Assembly: GCA_024663395.1 (NCBI GenBank)
Contig: JANFAH010000007.1
Coordinates: forward strand, 2,108,001-2,172,000
DNA length: 64,000 nt
Reading direction: 5' to 3'
Origin: Pisolithus tinctorius
Lineage: Eukaryota; Basidiomycota; Agaricomycetes; Boletales; Pisolithaceae
The notes beneath the pieces are model-generated. The model did not search any database, was not told the origin of the DNA, and was given only the letters and a program-made list of their open reading frames with translations. Below are positions 10,768-20,195 of the stretch, piece after piece; positions within the stretch are counted from its first letter, which is position 1; each line of letters opens with the position of its first letter. The translations under genes were made by a program, and so were the position numbers.

Positions 10768-11423
10768 TGTAGGAAAAGTCCAAGTAGTTGTATAATACGA
10801 GCTAGATGGCTTAGATAACAACAATAAAAAAATGAAGGGAACGAATTGCTCGTCCCAAGGGATTCTGGACTGTTGAGTCTAGAAGGTGAGACCTGGTGCT
10901 TTGTAGTGGTAGTGGTTCATGACGTGCGCGGCATGGTCCACAGAATAGTACTGGCGATGCGAGCGGTGTGAGCGGTATACGTAGTTCATGCGTGGCAGAA
11001 TGTGAGACGTGCGGTGTAGACAAAGTGTAAAGGGAACTCGTGGTGACCTTCTGAGTGCCAAAAGGTATCATTCTGTACCCTAGTACAGGGTTTTATAGTC
11101 TGGGCAAACCCGGAACCTAAGTAAGACAGGCTACAGTAAAGGAAAGCCGCATGACAGCGCGTACACAGAAGACAGGCCAAAACAGAGGCTGAGGGTATAC
11201 TACAAGCACTAAAGGAACAGAGACCGTGATAAGAGAAAGAGTCCAAGGAAAAACAACAACCGGAGCACAGCGGCCACGGGTATAGCATTGTGCGAGAGGG
11301 AGTGAGGGTGTGGGAAGGTAGTGTGTGAACAACGGTGAACGCGAGAGGGGAGCGGACGTAACAGTAGTCACGGAACGGTTAATGATAGGGGCTTACACGT
11401 CCAGGGAATGTGGATTCCTCACA
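10768..11423 (-). repeat. 5' LTR of element A (656 bp)
   Basis: Pairs with 1358-2013. A TATAAAA box is present in sense orientation at 11097-11091, giving a likely transcription start within the LTR. The sense strand begins TGTGAGG and ends CCTACA. Confidence 0.93.
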
Positions 11424-11717
11424 ATGGGCCCATAAGTGCATTACCACAACATATGGGAGGGCCTGTGGTGTGTAAGGATGTTGAAACATTTAGACAGGCC
11501 CATGACCAATTAAGAATACTGAGCTGCTGTAAGACATGGGCAGGCCCATCCTGGTAGGTTACACCCCTGTCACAACATCAAGGCGGGCCTGTCAACAGCA
11601 AGATGTGCTGCTGTTGAAACATAAAGACGGGCCCGTCATTAATATCATTTAATAGAGTCACAACATAAGGGCGGGCCCTTCAGTAGTATTATTTATATTG
11701 TTGCAACATATGGACGG
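11424..11717. repeat. X repeat array (about 45-bp degenerate units) between elements A and B
   Basis: Short repeats around the core ACATATGGACRGGCCC and its sister core AACATAAAGACGGGCCC, alternating every 45 bp or so. The same family flanks element A on the left (about 1200-1357) and continues at 15655-16192, so A and B were inserted into one array. GGGCCC/GGGCCT is the most conserved part. Confidence 0.75.
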
Positions 11718-12074
11718 TGTAGGAAATGAGATTTAAGATGGATGAGTAGAAGTAGCTGAGGCAGTAGAGTCTGAAGGGAGTGAGTAAGCCAAAGGGGCTT
11801 CTATAGCCTGTGCAGGGATCCTGGGAGTTGTCAGATGGCTTCTAAGGCTGTCTGGGTGCAGGGAAATGACCTGCTCGAACTCGTCTCTCGTCTCTGGTAA
11901 CTCATCTATTGTTTTTCAAAAAAAACTAACTACATCCAGTACTAGGTAGTGCTGACTAAGCAACCAAAATGCGAAATTCTAAGTACCACTAGCAGAAAAA
12001 ACACCTAGAATCAAAACTAAATAAAATGAACAAAATAAAACAATTCCCCTAGTAGGGAAATTACATTCCCTACA
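11718..12074 (-). repeat. 3' LTR of element B (357 bp)
   Basis: Direct repeat of 15297-15654, nearly identical (C/T and A/G single changes and a small poly-A length change). Ends are perfect 6-bp inverted repeats TGTAGG/CCTACA. Confidence 0.93.
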
Positions 12075-12094
12075 TCCCAGGGGTACTTGAGATA

Positions 12095-12112
12095 TTGACT
12101 GTCCCCAGTCAA
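12095..12112 (-). promoter_or_regulatory. GNRA-loop RNA hairpin next to 3' LTR (element B)
   Basis: Plus strand TTGACTGTCCCCAGTCAA. Compared with element A the outer pair is changed on both sides (C-G in A, T-A here), so pairing is kept while sequence changes. The loop reads GGGA in the sense strand. Confidence 0.6.
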
Positions 12113-12389
12113 CTCGAAGGCGGCTCGACTATACAAGAATCCGAAGCCACGAGGGAGGGGGGCAAGACAATGCCTCATCGACGAAAAACGGTTGCTTGAA
12201 ATGGCATGAAACAAGACACGATGGTAGAAGGGAATGTGACGAGCACAGCGCAAAATGAACAGAGAGAATCCGCGCGCCCGATCCTGAGATATCCACAAAT
12301 CTGCCTAAAAGTACCCTCACCCACCAAAAGCTGAATGTAGCCACGAGTTCTGCAGCGACGACGATGGAAAAGGCACCATTCTGAAGCTG

Positions 12390-13480
12390 TTGAACAGTAG
12401 CATCAGGATCCCGAAAAGCGAGAGATCCGGTGGAGAAACGGGCGAGATACTCAAAGAGTCGTCTGAAAGTATCTCTAACCACAAAAATGGGCATATCTTG
12501 ACAATAGCTGCGTGGAATTTGACAGAAGAGGTGTCCCCAGAAAGGGATACACAAGGGGAATGGACTGCCGGGAAAGCGAGAGGAGCAGCGCTCAGATGCG
12601 CGAGATACGACAGAGGACCTCAAGGGCAGGGAGAAGGGGTCAACTCGCACAACAACGGCTGGGACGATCAGCACGAAGTTCTGGGAGGCGGTAGAGGATT
12701 CGCAGACGAACAGGGAGAACGCGGAAATACGCCGATTGGACCAGCCGATCCCGAGTTATACGCGAAACTGGCTCGAAGCCCTCTGGATACGAAAATGCTG
12801 ATATCTCAACAATGGTTGCGCGGAATTTTACAAAGCAGGTGTCCCCAGGAAGGGCTCAGCGAGAGGGATGAAAGACCCGAAAAGCGAGAGGAACGGCGCA
12901 GAACTGCGCGAGCTACTGCAGCAAGACCTCGAGGTGACCTTCTCACAAAAACACGAATACCTCCGAAACCGCTGCATGCGCCAAAACATTCTTTGTATCC
13001 CTGGAAAGGTCTCGTCGAGTAGTACCAGCATGCCAAAAGGCGAGAGATGCGGCACAAATGAGTTACAGTCAGAAGACCTCATGCACCAAAAATGCGAAAT
13101 AACTCCGGAACCACTGAGCGCGCTGGAACATTCTTGGGCTCTCTGGAAAGCTCTCGTCGAGTAGTACCAGTCCGCGGAAAAGCGAGAGGCGCGACATGGA
13201 AACGAGCGAGATACGACTACAGGACCCCGAGAATGGACCTATCCACAAGAACGCGAATATCTCTTGAACGGCTGGGCGCATGCAAACGAGCATGGTACCA
13301 GCAGAGAGCTGACGTCGAGTGGTATGGGCTTGCCAAAAAGCGAGAGGAACGGCGCGATGACGAGCGAGGTACGCGCTGGATACACGCTCAGTATGAGGAA
13401 GTATTCACCTCGACGAGCGATGAGCGGCGTCGACAGTGGCCTTGTCAGAACTGTATCCGTGGATGGGAGGCATCATGTAG
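12390..13480. repeat. About 155-bp degenerate tandem array inside element B (about 7 units)
   Basis: The word AAAGCGAGAG(G/A) with neighbouring GCGAGATACGA and GGTCTCGTCGAGTAGTACCAG recurs near 12415, 12573, 12881, 13034, 13179 and 13335, i.e. every 145-158 bp, with one very degenerate unit near 12725. The period is not a multiple of three and frames break between units, so the array is unlikely to be coding. It fills the place where pol would lie. Confidence 0.7.
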
Positions 13481-13695
13481 GGTGCGGGAAGGTGCTAGGT
13501 GCGATGCTACTCGGTGTTCTGCGGGGAACTCGAGCCTGGGGGGTAAAAGATGAAGGTCAAAACAAGAAAATTCAAACATATCTAATGTACCAAAAATTCC
13601 GCATTACAATGTAGGTAGATCCATACTAAATACTGTAAGATCCATAAGCAAAAGAAGTAAAAAACAACATAACGGAACTTGTGCAACACGCAGCG

Positions 13696-15069
13696 TCAAC
13701 GCACTCTTCGAGAGCGCCGGGGCGTGCGACTGCGGCTGCGCGACCGCTTCGGCTTGGAACGGATGTACGAATGCACCTTCCTCAAACGTGAACGAGAGCG
13801 CGAGCATGAGGATGATGATGACAAGGAAGAAGGGGGTGAGCTATTGGTCGAATATGAGTATGAGCGCCTTCGAGTGTGATGCTGTATCAAGCTGCGGGCA
13901 TATGACTGGACCGGCATGAAATCATCTTTCGAACACATGTACGAACCCATTCGAGTCTGCGAGCACGAGCGTGAACGAGGACGCAAGGGCGATCGGCCTC
14001 GGCCACATGGCCACCTCGACTGTGGCTGCGCGTGCAGTGAGCTACGAGAGCGCTCAGCTGACGAGCGACGAGATGGAACGGCTGGTGGGTCTGGTACTGC
14101 TGGCTCGAGCTGGACAGTAGGTAGGGGCTGAGGATACATGATGCTCGTCTGAGCAGGTACACATGCTGGTGTGTCAAACACGCTTCGAGAGGGTGCAGCT
14201 GTGGGCGAAAGCGAGCGAGCGAGTGATGAGCCCCTATGAGTCTTGAACTGGCTTGCCAACGAAGACCAGTTGTCGAGACGGTCTCGTAGAGTCCTTCCAG
14301 CAACTTCACGTGGGATTTCCTGACCTGTAGGTAGAACAACGCGGCCGTTTACGAGTAGACACTTTCCCGAAGCTAAATACGACTTGTATGAATGGCAACC
14401 AGCCCGAATATGGCCCGAAAGTCCACAGAAGAAGCAGAATGAATACGAATGGCGGGGTGTACGGCTGTCCGAGGCTTGTGGTGGCTGCGTGTGTGAACTG
14501 TCGACCTTGCAGCTCTTCCAGAGGCCGCTGCTCAGTGCGAGAATCCGTTTAGCTGCAATCATAAGACTAGACACAGTAAGCTCTTGATCTGGCGAGTCAA
14601 GAAACTCGAGCAGCTCGCATCTGAATTTGGGCGGGAATCCATAAAAAAACATGACAGGTAGATGAGATGTCGACTCTTTCTGCTTTTCGAGAAACAGCGA
14701 AAAACGACAAAAGCTGCGGAAATACTCGCCCAGGGAAGATACCGAGATGGTGTCCGAGCTTGTGAGTGCACTTTTCAGTCTAAAAAATTGGTTCCTGCAG
14801 GACTCCTCCAGCTCTGGGTACAGCCGGACCACTTCTGAGGTAAAATAACTCCAATCTCCTTTCCTGGTATCTGCCAAGTGGGACCAGAGGTCCACCAACT
14901 CAACAGGTGCATACTTGAGTGCGAATTTGATGCGCGCGAGCCCGTCCGAGAGGCCGAATCTATCACAGAAGTCGATTATGTCATCAAAATAGCTTCGAAG
15001 GTCCTCAGGGCGCCCAGAGAAGCTCGGAGCTTCGGGCGAGCCTCGACATGGAATTTTGAGGCCGAGCAT
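13696..15069 (-). CDS. gag: Gag of element B, intact, with CCHC knuckle and RS-rich tail
   Basis: An uninterrupted frame of 457 residues from the ATG at 15069. The frame is open upstream to a GTG at 15132, but 15069 is the first ATG. The N-terminal half is Gag-like (SFSGRPEDLRSYF, then a helical region), similar to Gag of A. A knuckle CFFCGLSGHIRAGC (C-x2-C-x4-H-x4-C) lies at about residue 215. After a proline/serine-rich linker the last ~100 residues are rich in Arg-Ser dipeptides (RSRSRSRTP and similar), like the RS domains of splicing factors; no other Gag in the window has this. Predicted to assemble particles and bind RNA. An RS tail might bind RNA or nuclear import/splicing factors; this is inference. 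It is the only full gag in the window besides that of D. Confidence 0.82.
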   Translation of the reverse strand: MLGLKIPCRGSPEAPSFSGRPEDLRSYFDDIIDFCDRFGLSDGLARIKFALKYAPVELVDLWSHLADTRKGDWSYFTSEVVRLYPELEESCRNQFFRLKSALTSSDTISVSSLGEYFRSFCRFSLFLEKQKESTSHLPVMFFYGFPPKFRCELLEFLDSPDQELTVSSLMIAAKRILALSSGLWKSCKVDSSHTQPPQASDSRTPRHSYSFCFFCGLSGHIRAGCHSYKSYLASGKCLLVNGRVVLPTGQEIPREVAGRTLRDRLDNWSSLASQFKTHRGSSLARSLSPTAAPSRSVFDTPACVPAQTSIMYPQPLPTVQLEPAVPDPPAVPSRRSSAERSRSSLHAQPQSRWPCGRGRSPLRPRSRSCSQTRMGSYMCSKDDFMPVQSYARSLIQHHTRRRSYSYSTNSSPPSSLSSSSSCSRSRSRLRKVHSYIRSKPKRSRSRSRTPRRSRRVR

Positions 15070-15283
15070 GACTTCGGGGGGTAATACGAGTGTGAATGCT
15101 TGATATGCGAATGTGTGCAAGCAAGAAAACACGAAAATGCGACTATGGGACTGTGAAAAGACGAGACCGAGAGGTGAAACTTGCTAAACCGAGCCTGAAA
15201 ATTGCGAAAACAGAGCGGGAAAACTGCAAAAACAAAGCTGAGGATAGTAGGAGGGGTGCCAGGCTAAGACAGAAGCCCCTCGC

Positions 15284-15294
15284 GGTGGGCTCCA
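15284..15294 (-). other. Primer-binding site of element B
   Basis: Sense TGGAGCCCACC, two bases from the 5' LTR, identical to that of element A; the following bases differ (CGCG here, ATGA in A), so the shared 11 bases are the constrained part. Confidence 0.65.
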
Positions 15295-15296
15295 GT

Positions 15297-15654
15297 TGTA
15301 GGAAATGAGATTTAAGATGGATGAGTAGAAGTAGCTGAGGCAGTAGAGTCTGAAGGGAGTGAGTAAGCCAAAGGGGCTTCTATAGCCTGTGCAGGGATCC
15401 TGGGAGTTGTCAGATGGCTTCTAAGGCTGTCTGGGTGCAGGGAAATGACCTGCTTGAACTCGTCTCTCGTCTCTGGTAACTCGTCTATTGTTTTTCTTAA
15501 AAAAACTAACTACATCCAGTACTAGGTAGTGCTGACTAAGCAACCAAAATGCGAAATTCTAAGTACCACTAGCAGAAAAAACACCTAGAATCAAAACTAA
15601 ATAAAATGAACAAAATAAAACAATTCCCCTAGTAGGGAAATTACATTCCCTACA
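15297..15654 (-). repeat. 5' LTR of element B (358 bp)
   Basis: Pairs with 11718-12074; same TGTAGG/CCTACA ends. It is followed on the right by X repeat beginning ACAGGCC. Confidence 0.93.
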
Positions 15655-16192
15655 ACAGGCCTGTCCACAGTAAGATGTACCTCTGATGAAACATAAAGAC
15701 AGGCCCTTCAGTAGTATTATTTATATTGTCGCAGCATATGGGGGGGCCTGGCCCCAGTAAGATGTACCCTGTCAAAACATAAAGATGGGCCCGTCACTAG
15801 TATCATTGAATAGAGTCACAACATATGGACGGGCCCTTCAGTGATATTATTTATATTGTCACAACATATGAACAGGCCTGTCCACAGTAAGATGTACCTC
15901 TAATGAAACATGAAGACAGGCCCATCAGTAATCTCATGTATAGCATCACAAGATATGGACAGGCCCTTCAGTAGTATAATTGATATTGTCACAACATATG
16001 GGCAGGCCCATCCACAGCAAGATGTAGCTTGGATGAAACATAAAGACGGGCCCATCAGTAATCTCATGTATAGCATCACAACATATGGACGGGCCCTTCA
16101 GTAGTATTATTTATATTATCACAGCATATGGGCAGGCCCAGCCCCAGTAAGATGTACCCTGTTGAAACATAAAGACGGGCCTGTCACTAATG
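15655..16192. repeat. X repeat array, main block
   Basis: About twelve units of roughly 45 bp. Units alternate between a form with ACATATGGRCRGGCC followed by a CCACAGTAAGATGTAC spacer and a form with AACATAAAGACRGGCCC followed by a TCAGTAGTATTATTTATA spacer. It passes directly into the 161-bp satellite at about 16192. Confidence 0.8.
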
Positions 16193-18103
16193 GATGTGGT
16201 ATCCCTGGCACCCACTGAACAGCAGCTTTCAATGGACACCATGCTGGCATGAATTGCAGATGATTTGAGTGAGCCAGATCTCACAAGCTGCAGTCTGGAT
16301 GTATTTGGCATGAATCGGACTATTGCCAGCCATCCGCCCATCCACATTGAGCGGATGTGGCATCCCCAGCACCCCCCCAATATTGGCTTGCCATGGACAC
16401 CATTCTGGAATGAATCAGAGCTAATTTGAGTGACCCAGACATCACAAGCTGCACCCTTGGTGTATTTAGCATTAATCACACTATTGCCAGCCATCCGCCC
16501 ATCTGTATTGAGCGGATGCAGCATCCCTGGCACCCGCTCAACAGTGGCTTTCCATGGAAACCATTCTGGCATGAATTGGAGCTGATTTGAGTGTCCCAGA
16601 CCTCACAAGCTGCACCCTTGGTGTATTTGGCATTAATCACACTATTGCCAGCCATCCACCCATCCGCATTGAGCAGATGTGGCATCCCTGGCACCCCTTC
16701 AACAGTGGCTTTGCATGGACACCATGCTGGCATGAATTGAAGCTGATTTGAGTGACCCAGACCTCACAAGCTGCACCTGGGGTGTATGTCCCATTAATCA
16801 CACTATTGCCAGCCTTCCACACATCTGTATTGAGCGGATGAGGTATCCTCAGCACCCGCTGAACAGCAGCTTTCCATGGAAACCATTCTGGCATGAATTG
16901 GAGCTGATTTGAGTGACCCAGACCTCACAAGCTGCACCTGGGATGTATGTCCCATTAATTAGACTATTGCCAGCCTTCTGCCCATCTGCATTGAGCAGAT
17001 GAGGTATCCCCAGCACCTGCTCAACAGTGGCTTTCCATGGACACCATTCTGGCATGAATTGGAGCTGATTTGAGTGACCCAGACCTCACAAGCTGCACCT
17101 GGGATGTATGTCCCATTAATTAGACTATTTCCAGCCTTCTGCCCATCTGAATTGGGTGGATGAGGTATCCTTGGCACCCACTCAACAGTGGCTTTCCATG
17201 GACACCATTCTGGCATGAATTGCAGCTGATTTGAGTGACCCAGATCTCACAAGCTGCACCCTTGGTGTATTTGGCATTAATCACACTATTGCCAGCCTTC
17301 CGCCCATCTGTATTGAGCGGATGTGGTATCCCCAGCACCCGCTGAACAGCAGCTTTCCATCGACACCATTCTGGCATGAATTGGAGCTGATTTGAGTGTC
17401 CCAGACCTCACAAGCTGCATGCCGGATGTATGTCCCATTAATTAGACTATTGCCAGCCTTCTGCCCATCTGGATTGAGCGGATGAGGTATCCTCAGCACC
17501 TGCTCAACAGTGGCTTTCCATGGAAACCATTCCAGCATGAATCGGAGCTGATTTGAGTGACCCAGACCTCACAAGCTGCACCCAGGATGTATGTCCCATC
17601 AATTAGACTATTTCCAGCCTTCTGCCCATTTGTATTGAGTGGATGTGGTATCCCCAGCACCCGCTGAACAGCAGCTTTCCATCAACACCATTTTGGCATG
17701 AATCAGAGCTGATTTGAGTGACCCAGACCTCACAAGCTGCATGCCAGATGTATGTCCCATTAATTAGACTATTGCCAGCCTTCTGCCCATCTGTATTGAG
17801 TGGATGAGGTATCCCCAGCACCCACTCAACAGCGGCCTTCCATGGACACCATTCCGGCATGAATTGGAGCTGATTTGAGTGACCCAGACCTCACATGCTG
17901 CACCTGGAATGTATGTCCCATTAATTAGACTATTGCCAGCCTTCTGCCCATTTGTATTGAGTGGATGAGGTATCCCCAGCACCCGCTCAACAGCAGCTTT
18001 CCATGGACACCATTCTGGCATGAATCAGAGCTGATTGGAGTGACCCAGATCTCACAAGCTGCACCCTTGGTGTATTTGGCATTAATCACACTATTGCTAG
18101 CCT
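16192..18103 (-). repeat. 161-bp satellite array, about 12 units
   Basis: Unit starts (GGATGTGG or GGATGAGG followed by TATCC) recur at about 16192, 16352, 16513, 16674, 16836, 16997, 17158, 17319, 17480, 17641, 17802 and 17963. Each unit contains CACAAGCTGCA and ACTATTGCCAGCC blocks. Units differ by scattered point changes. Overlapping ORFs of 85 codons recur every 161 bp, a by-product of the period. The same satellite occurs in opposite orientation at 20196-20622. Confidence 0.92.
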
Positions 18104-18183
18104 GATGGGGCATGCCTCCTGATGCCACACCTCAATTTTAGTAGTTATAGCCCCAGGTGTGGCATCAGGAGGCATGCCCCATC
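18104..18183. repeat. Perfect 29-bp inverted repeat (hairpin), 22-bp loop
   Basis: Arms 18104-18132 and 18155-18183 are exact reverse complements (GATGGGGCATGCCTCC.. and its complement). A third copy of the arm sits at 20135-20163. The hairpin marks the junction where the 161-bp satellite meets a reversed copy of the start of the RT-like gene (18155-18250 repeats 20060-20163 in reverse). Confidence 0.85.
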
Positions 18184-18249
18184 AAACTGACACCATGTGC
18201 CAGAAATATGTTGACTTGGCCAAGGTCCTCGAATCAGTGCATTCCACCA

Positions 18250-18520
18250 AGCTCGAACTGACAGGCATACATGTTGCTATTGACAGGCCCATCCATGTGC
18301 TGTGACCATGTAATTGACCTTGCTGAAAGGCCCGTCTTTATGTTGTGACATGGGTGCATCTTACTAGATGGGCCTGTCCATGTGTTGTGACCCTGTAAAT
18401 GATATATATTGAAGGGCCCGTCTTTATGTTGCAACAGGTACATCTTACTATGGATGGGCCCACCCATGTGTTGTGATGGTATAAATGATATTATGGAAGG
18501 GCCTGTCCATATGTTTGTTT
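18250..18520. repeat. X repeats in the left arm of the inverted duplication
   Basis: X units in reverse orientation (GGGCCCGTCTTTATGTT and GGGCCTGTCCATGTG words). They abut the truncated RT gene at about 18515, where the coding strand runs into an ACATATGG shared by both sequences. Confidence 0.75.
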
Positions 18521-18812
18521 CTTCTCTTCATGGGGGATCCTGAGTGAGTCCCAGAGGTGGAGTATGGTGACCAATGGCTTAGGAAGAGACTTAGAATATG
18601 GGTGATACCATTCAGTGGACGATGCGGGTGCAAACCCAAATGAATCATCGACATAAAGGAAGCTATAAATGACAAGAAGCTTGAAGACGATGATCCAAAG
18701 GACCAAGGACATAAATGCATGCCAGATACGCTGGGACGCTCGTCCTCCAAAAACATTACAATGATCCACATAATGGCATGACCCAACAGTGATGACTTGT
18801 TTGATTTGCCAG
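18283..18812. repeat. Left arm of a ~525-bp inverted duplication
   Basis: Nearly identical, in reverse complement, to 20653-21176. Each arm holds the same RT fragment joined to the same X units. The spacer between the arms is about 1.84 kb and carries the rest of the RT-like gene and 2.6 satellite units. Confidence 0.85.
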
Positions 18813-20163
18813 AGGGGGTGCATAGGCATTAGACAATAAGCCTCACTGACATCCCCCTTCCAGATGACTAAATGATCTAAGGAATGTGTGAGATGATAGT
18901 GACAGAGTGCCTGACCTAGATCATAAATGTTATTGAGAGTTACACCCAAAATGTCTTCTCAGCTGATCATATCATTGAGTGCATGTTCTCCAGCACTATG
19001 GTCTGTGACCAGCCAGAATTTCTTAACACCAGGTTTGGGCATGGCATGTATGGGCATCGAGTACATTCCTGGTAGAAGGTTTGGTCCGAAACTTTCTGAA
19101 AAATGATCCTTGGCAATCTCCTTTTCTATTTGTGCACTGACAAACTCCCTTTCTTCAACCAATTTGAGTGGACGATGAGAATTGTCCCATGTAGACAGCC
19201 AGTCTCGATGATGAGTGTGAGCATAGGGCCAGAAGCCCTCATGTAGTCCACAACAGACAGACAGCACAAAGGTAGGGTTAGGATGTTTGTGAAGAAGCTC
19301 TTCGAAAAGATTGACATTGATGGGTGTGACAACCCAGAAAAGATGAGAGTTCGAGGAGATAGTGTCGACCACTGCAGTGTTTTCAAACTCCTCAGCAGGA
19401 GGTCAAGGTAAGGGCAGGGCAGTTTCAGTCCAAAGAGCGGTATGACTTATGAAAGAATGGTTGTGTCTCCAGACATACTGACGACGAAAGCGCTGTCCCC
19501 ATGTGATCTCGTAGTTCTCAAGCCCTCGTCCCTTTTGTACATTCAGGTCTTTTGTGCGAGCTGCGACATCCCCTGTGGTCACAGCAGTGAGTGTAAAAAC
19601 ATTCAGCTTCAGATTTTTGACACAGCCCACAATTCCACCAATGACAGGGCTCTCTGTACTGACCAGATGATCCTGGTCTAGGTCTCCCCTGCACTGGAGG
19701 AGTGAATTCAGTGGAATGGGAACCAACACCGTGAGAGGACAAGAATGTGGTCCTAAGGTCGTCGAACTGGGAAGGATCAGTGACGCATAGGTGTTGTTGG
19801 ACTGACACACAGTTTCGGATGGCTTGGTCATAGTCAATGACCCTGGAATGGAAAATTGGTTCGATGGAGTGGAAGAGGCGAATGATGTTCAAGTGATATT
19901 CTGAGTATTCTTCCCACCGTTGAGGGAAAACGAATGCGAGTGCTTTGACAAACATGGTAAAGGCAGTGTTGTGATCAGCAGCTGACCTGATTGCTCCAGC
20001 CAGCTTGGAGACTCTGAATGATAGTTCAACCTTGTCATCAATAACATGGGATTGTTTGGGTTTGAGCTCAGTGGAATGTGCTGATTCAAGGACCTTGGCC
20101 AAGTTGACATATTTCCGGCACATGGTGTCAGTTTGATGGGGCATGCCTCCTGATGCCACACCT
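18491..20163 (-). pseudogene. Unusual retroelement: zinc-finger Gag-like domain and RT, truncated
   Basis: Read on the minus strand. The first part (about 20140-19518) ends in a Cys/His-rich segment (CHWWNCGLC, then C-x3-HCC and a second C/H group). After a short frame-shifted stretch the RT part begins: PINVNLFEELL, WDNSHRPLK, LLPGMYSMPIHAMPKP, VTDHSAG, then WKGDVSEAY, NVFGGRAS and the catalytic YVDD (near 18660). In-frame TGA codons (for example 18961-18959) and frame changes break it. The RT order is not Ty3 or Ty1; in mushroom genomes this type is often seen with a tyrosine recombinase (DIRS-like), but no recombinase, RNase H or terminal repeats are seen here, so the order stays open. The 3' end is lost into X repeats. 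Confidence 0.65.
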
Positions 20164-20195
20164 GGGGCTACCAAGCTTGAACCCAAACAATCCCA

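Larger units (their letters stand above)
1358..11423 (-). mobile_element. Element A: Ty3/gypsy LTR retrotransposon, about 10.1 kb, inactive
   Basis: Two direct 656-bp LTRs (1358-2013 and 10768-11423) bound an internal region read on the minus strand in the order gag, protease, RT, RNase H, integrase, which is the Ty3/gypsy order. The 5' LTR is the right one. The minus-strand LTR starts TGTGAGG and ends CCTACA. A primer-binding site lies two bases inside the 5' LTR. The flanks (ACAG on the left, ATGG on the right) fit a 4-bp target duplication ACGG decayed by two CpG transitions inside an X repeat. The copy is dead: gag carries three TGA stops, pol one TAG and one TGA. Between integrase and 3' LTR sits a 2.1-kb block with an antisense spliced gene. 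Confidence 0.93.
11718..15654 (-). mobile_element. Element B: non-autonomous LTR retrotransposon with gag only (TR-GAG type)
   Basis: Short element of 3.9 kb with LTRs of 357/358 bp (11718-12074 and 15297-15654), which differ at only about four places, so the insertion is young. LTR ends are TGTAGG and CCTACA. The internal region read on the minus strand has a primer-binding site identical to that of A, an intact gag, a 1.6-kb non-coding part with a ~155-bp tandem array, and the GNRA hairpin before the 3' LTR. No protease, RT or integrase is present. Flanks ACGG/ACAG fit a 4-bp target duplication in an X repeat. Such elements are known as TR-GAG in plants; here the enzymes probably come from A-like copies (inference). 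Confidence 0.88.

Noticed and set aside
13916..14131. Arg/Glu-rich ORFs opposite to the RS tail of B Gag
   Set aside because: They mirror the RS-repeat codons on the coding strand.
1358..15654. 5-bp target duplications for A and B
   Set aside because: No exact 5-bp match exists at either element; a 4-bp ACGG with CpG decay fits better.
16476..18021. Series of 85-codon minus-strand ORFs at 161-bp spacing
   Set aside because: They are a by-product of the satellite period; the period is not a multiple of three, units overlap, and no start context or motif is present.
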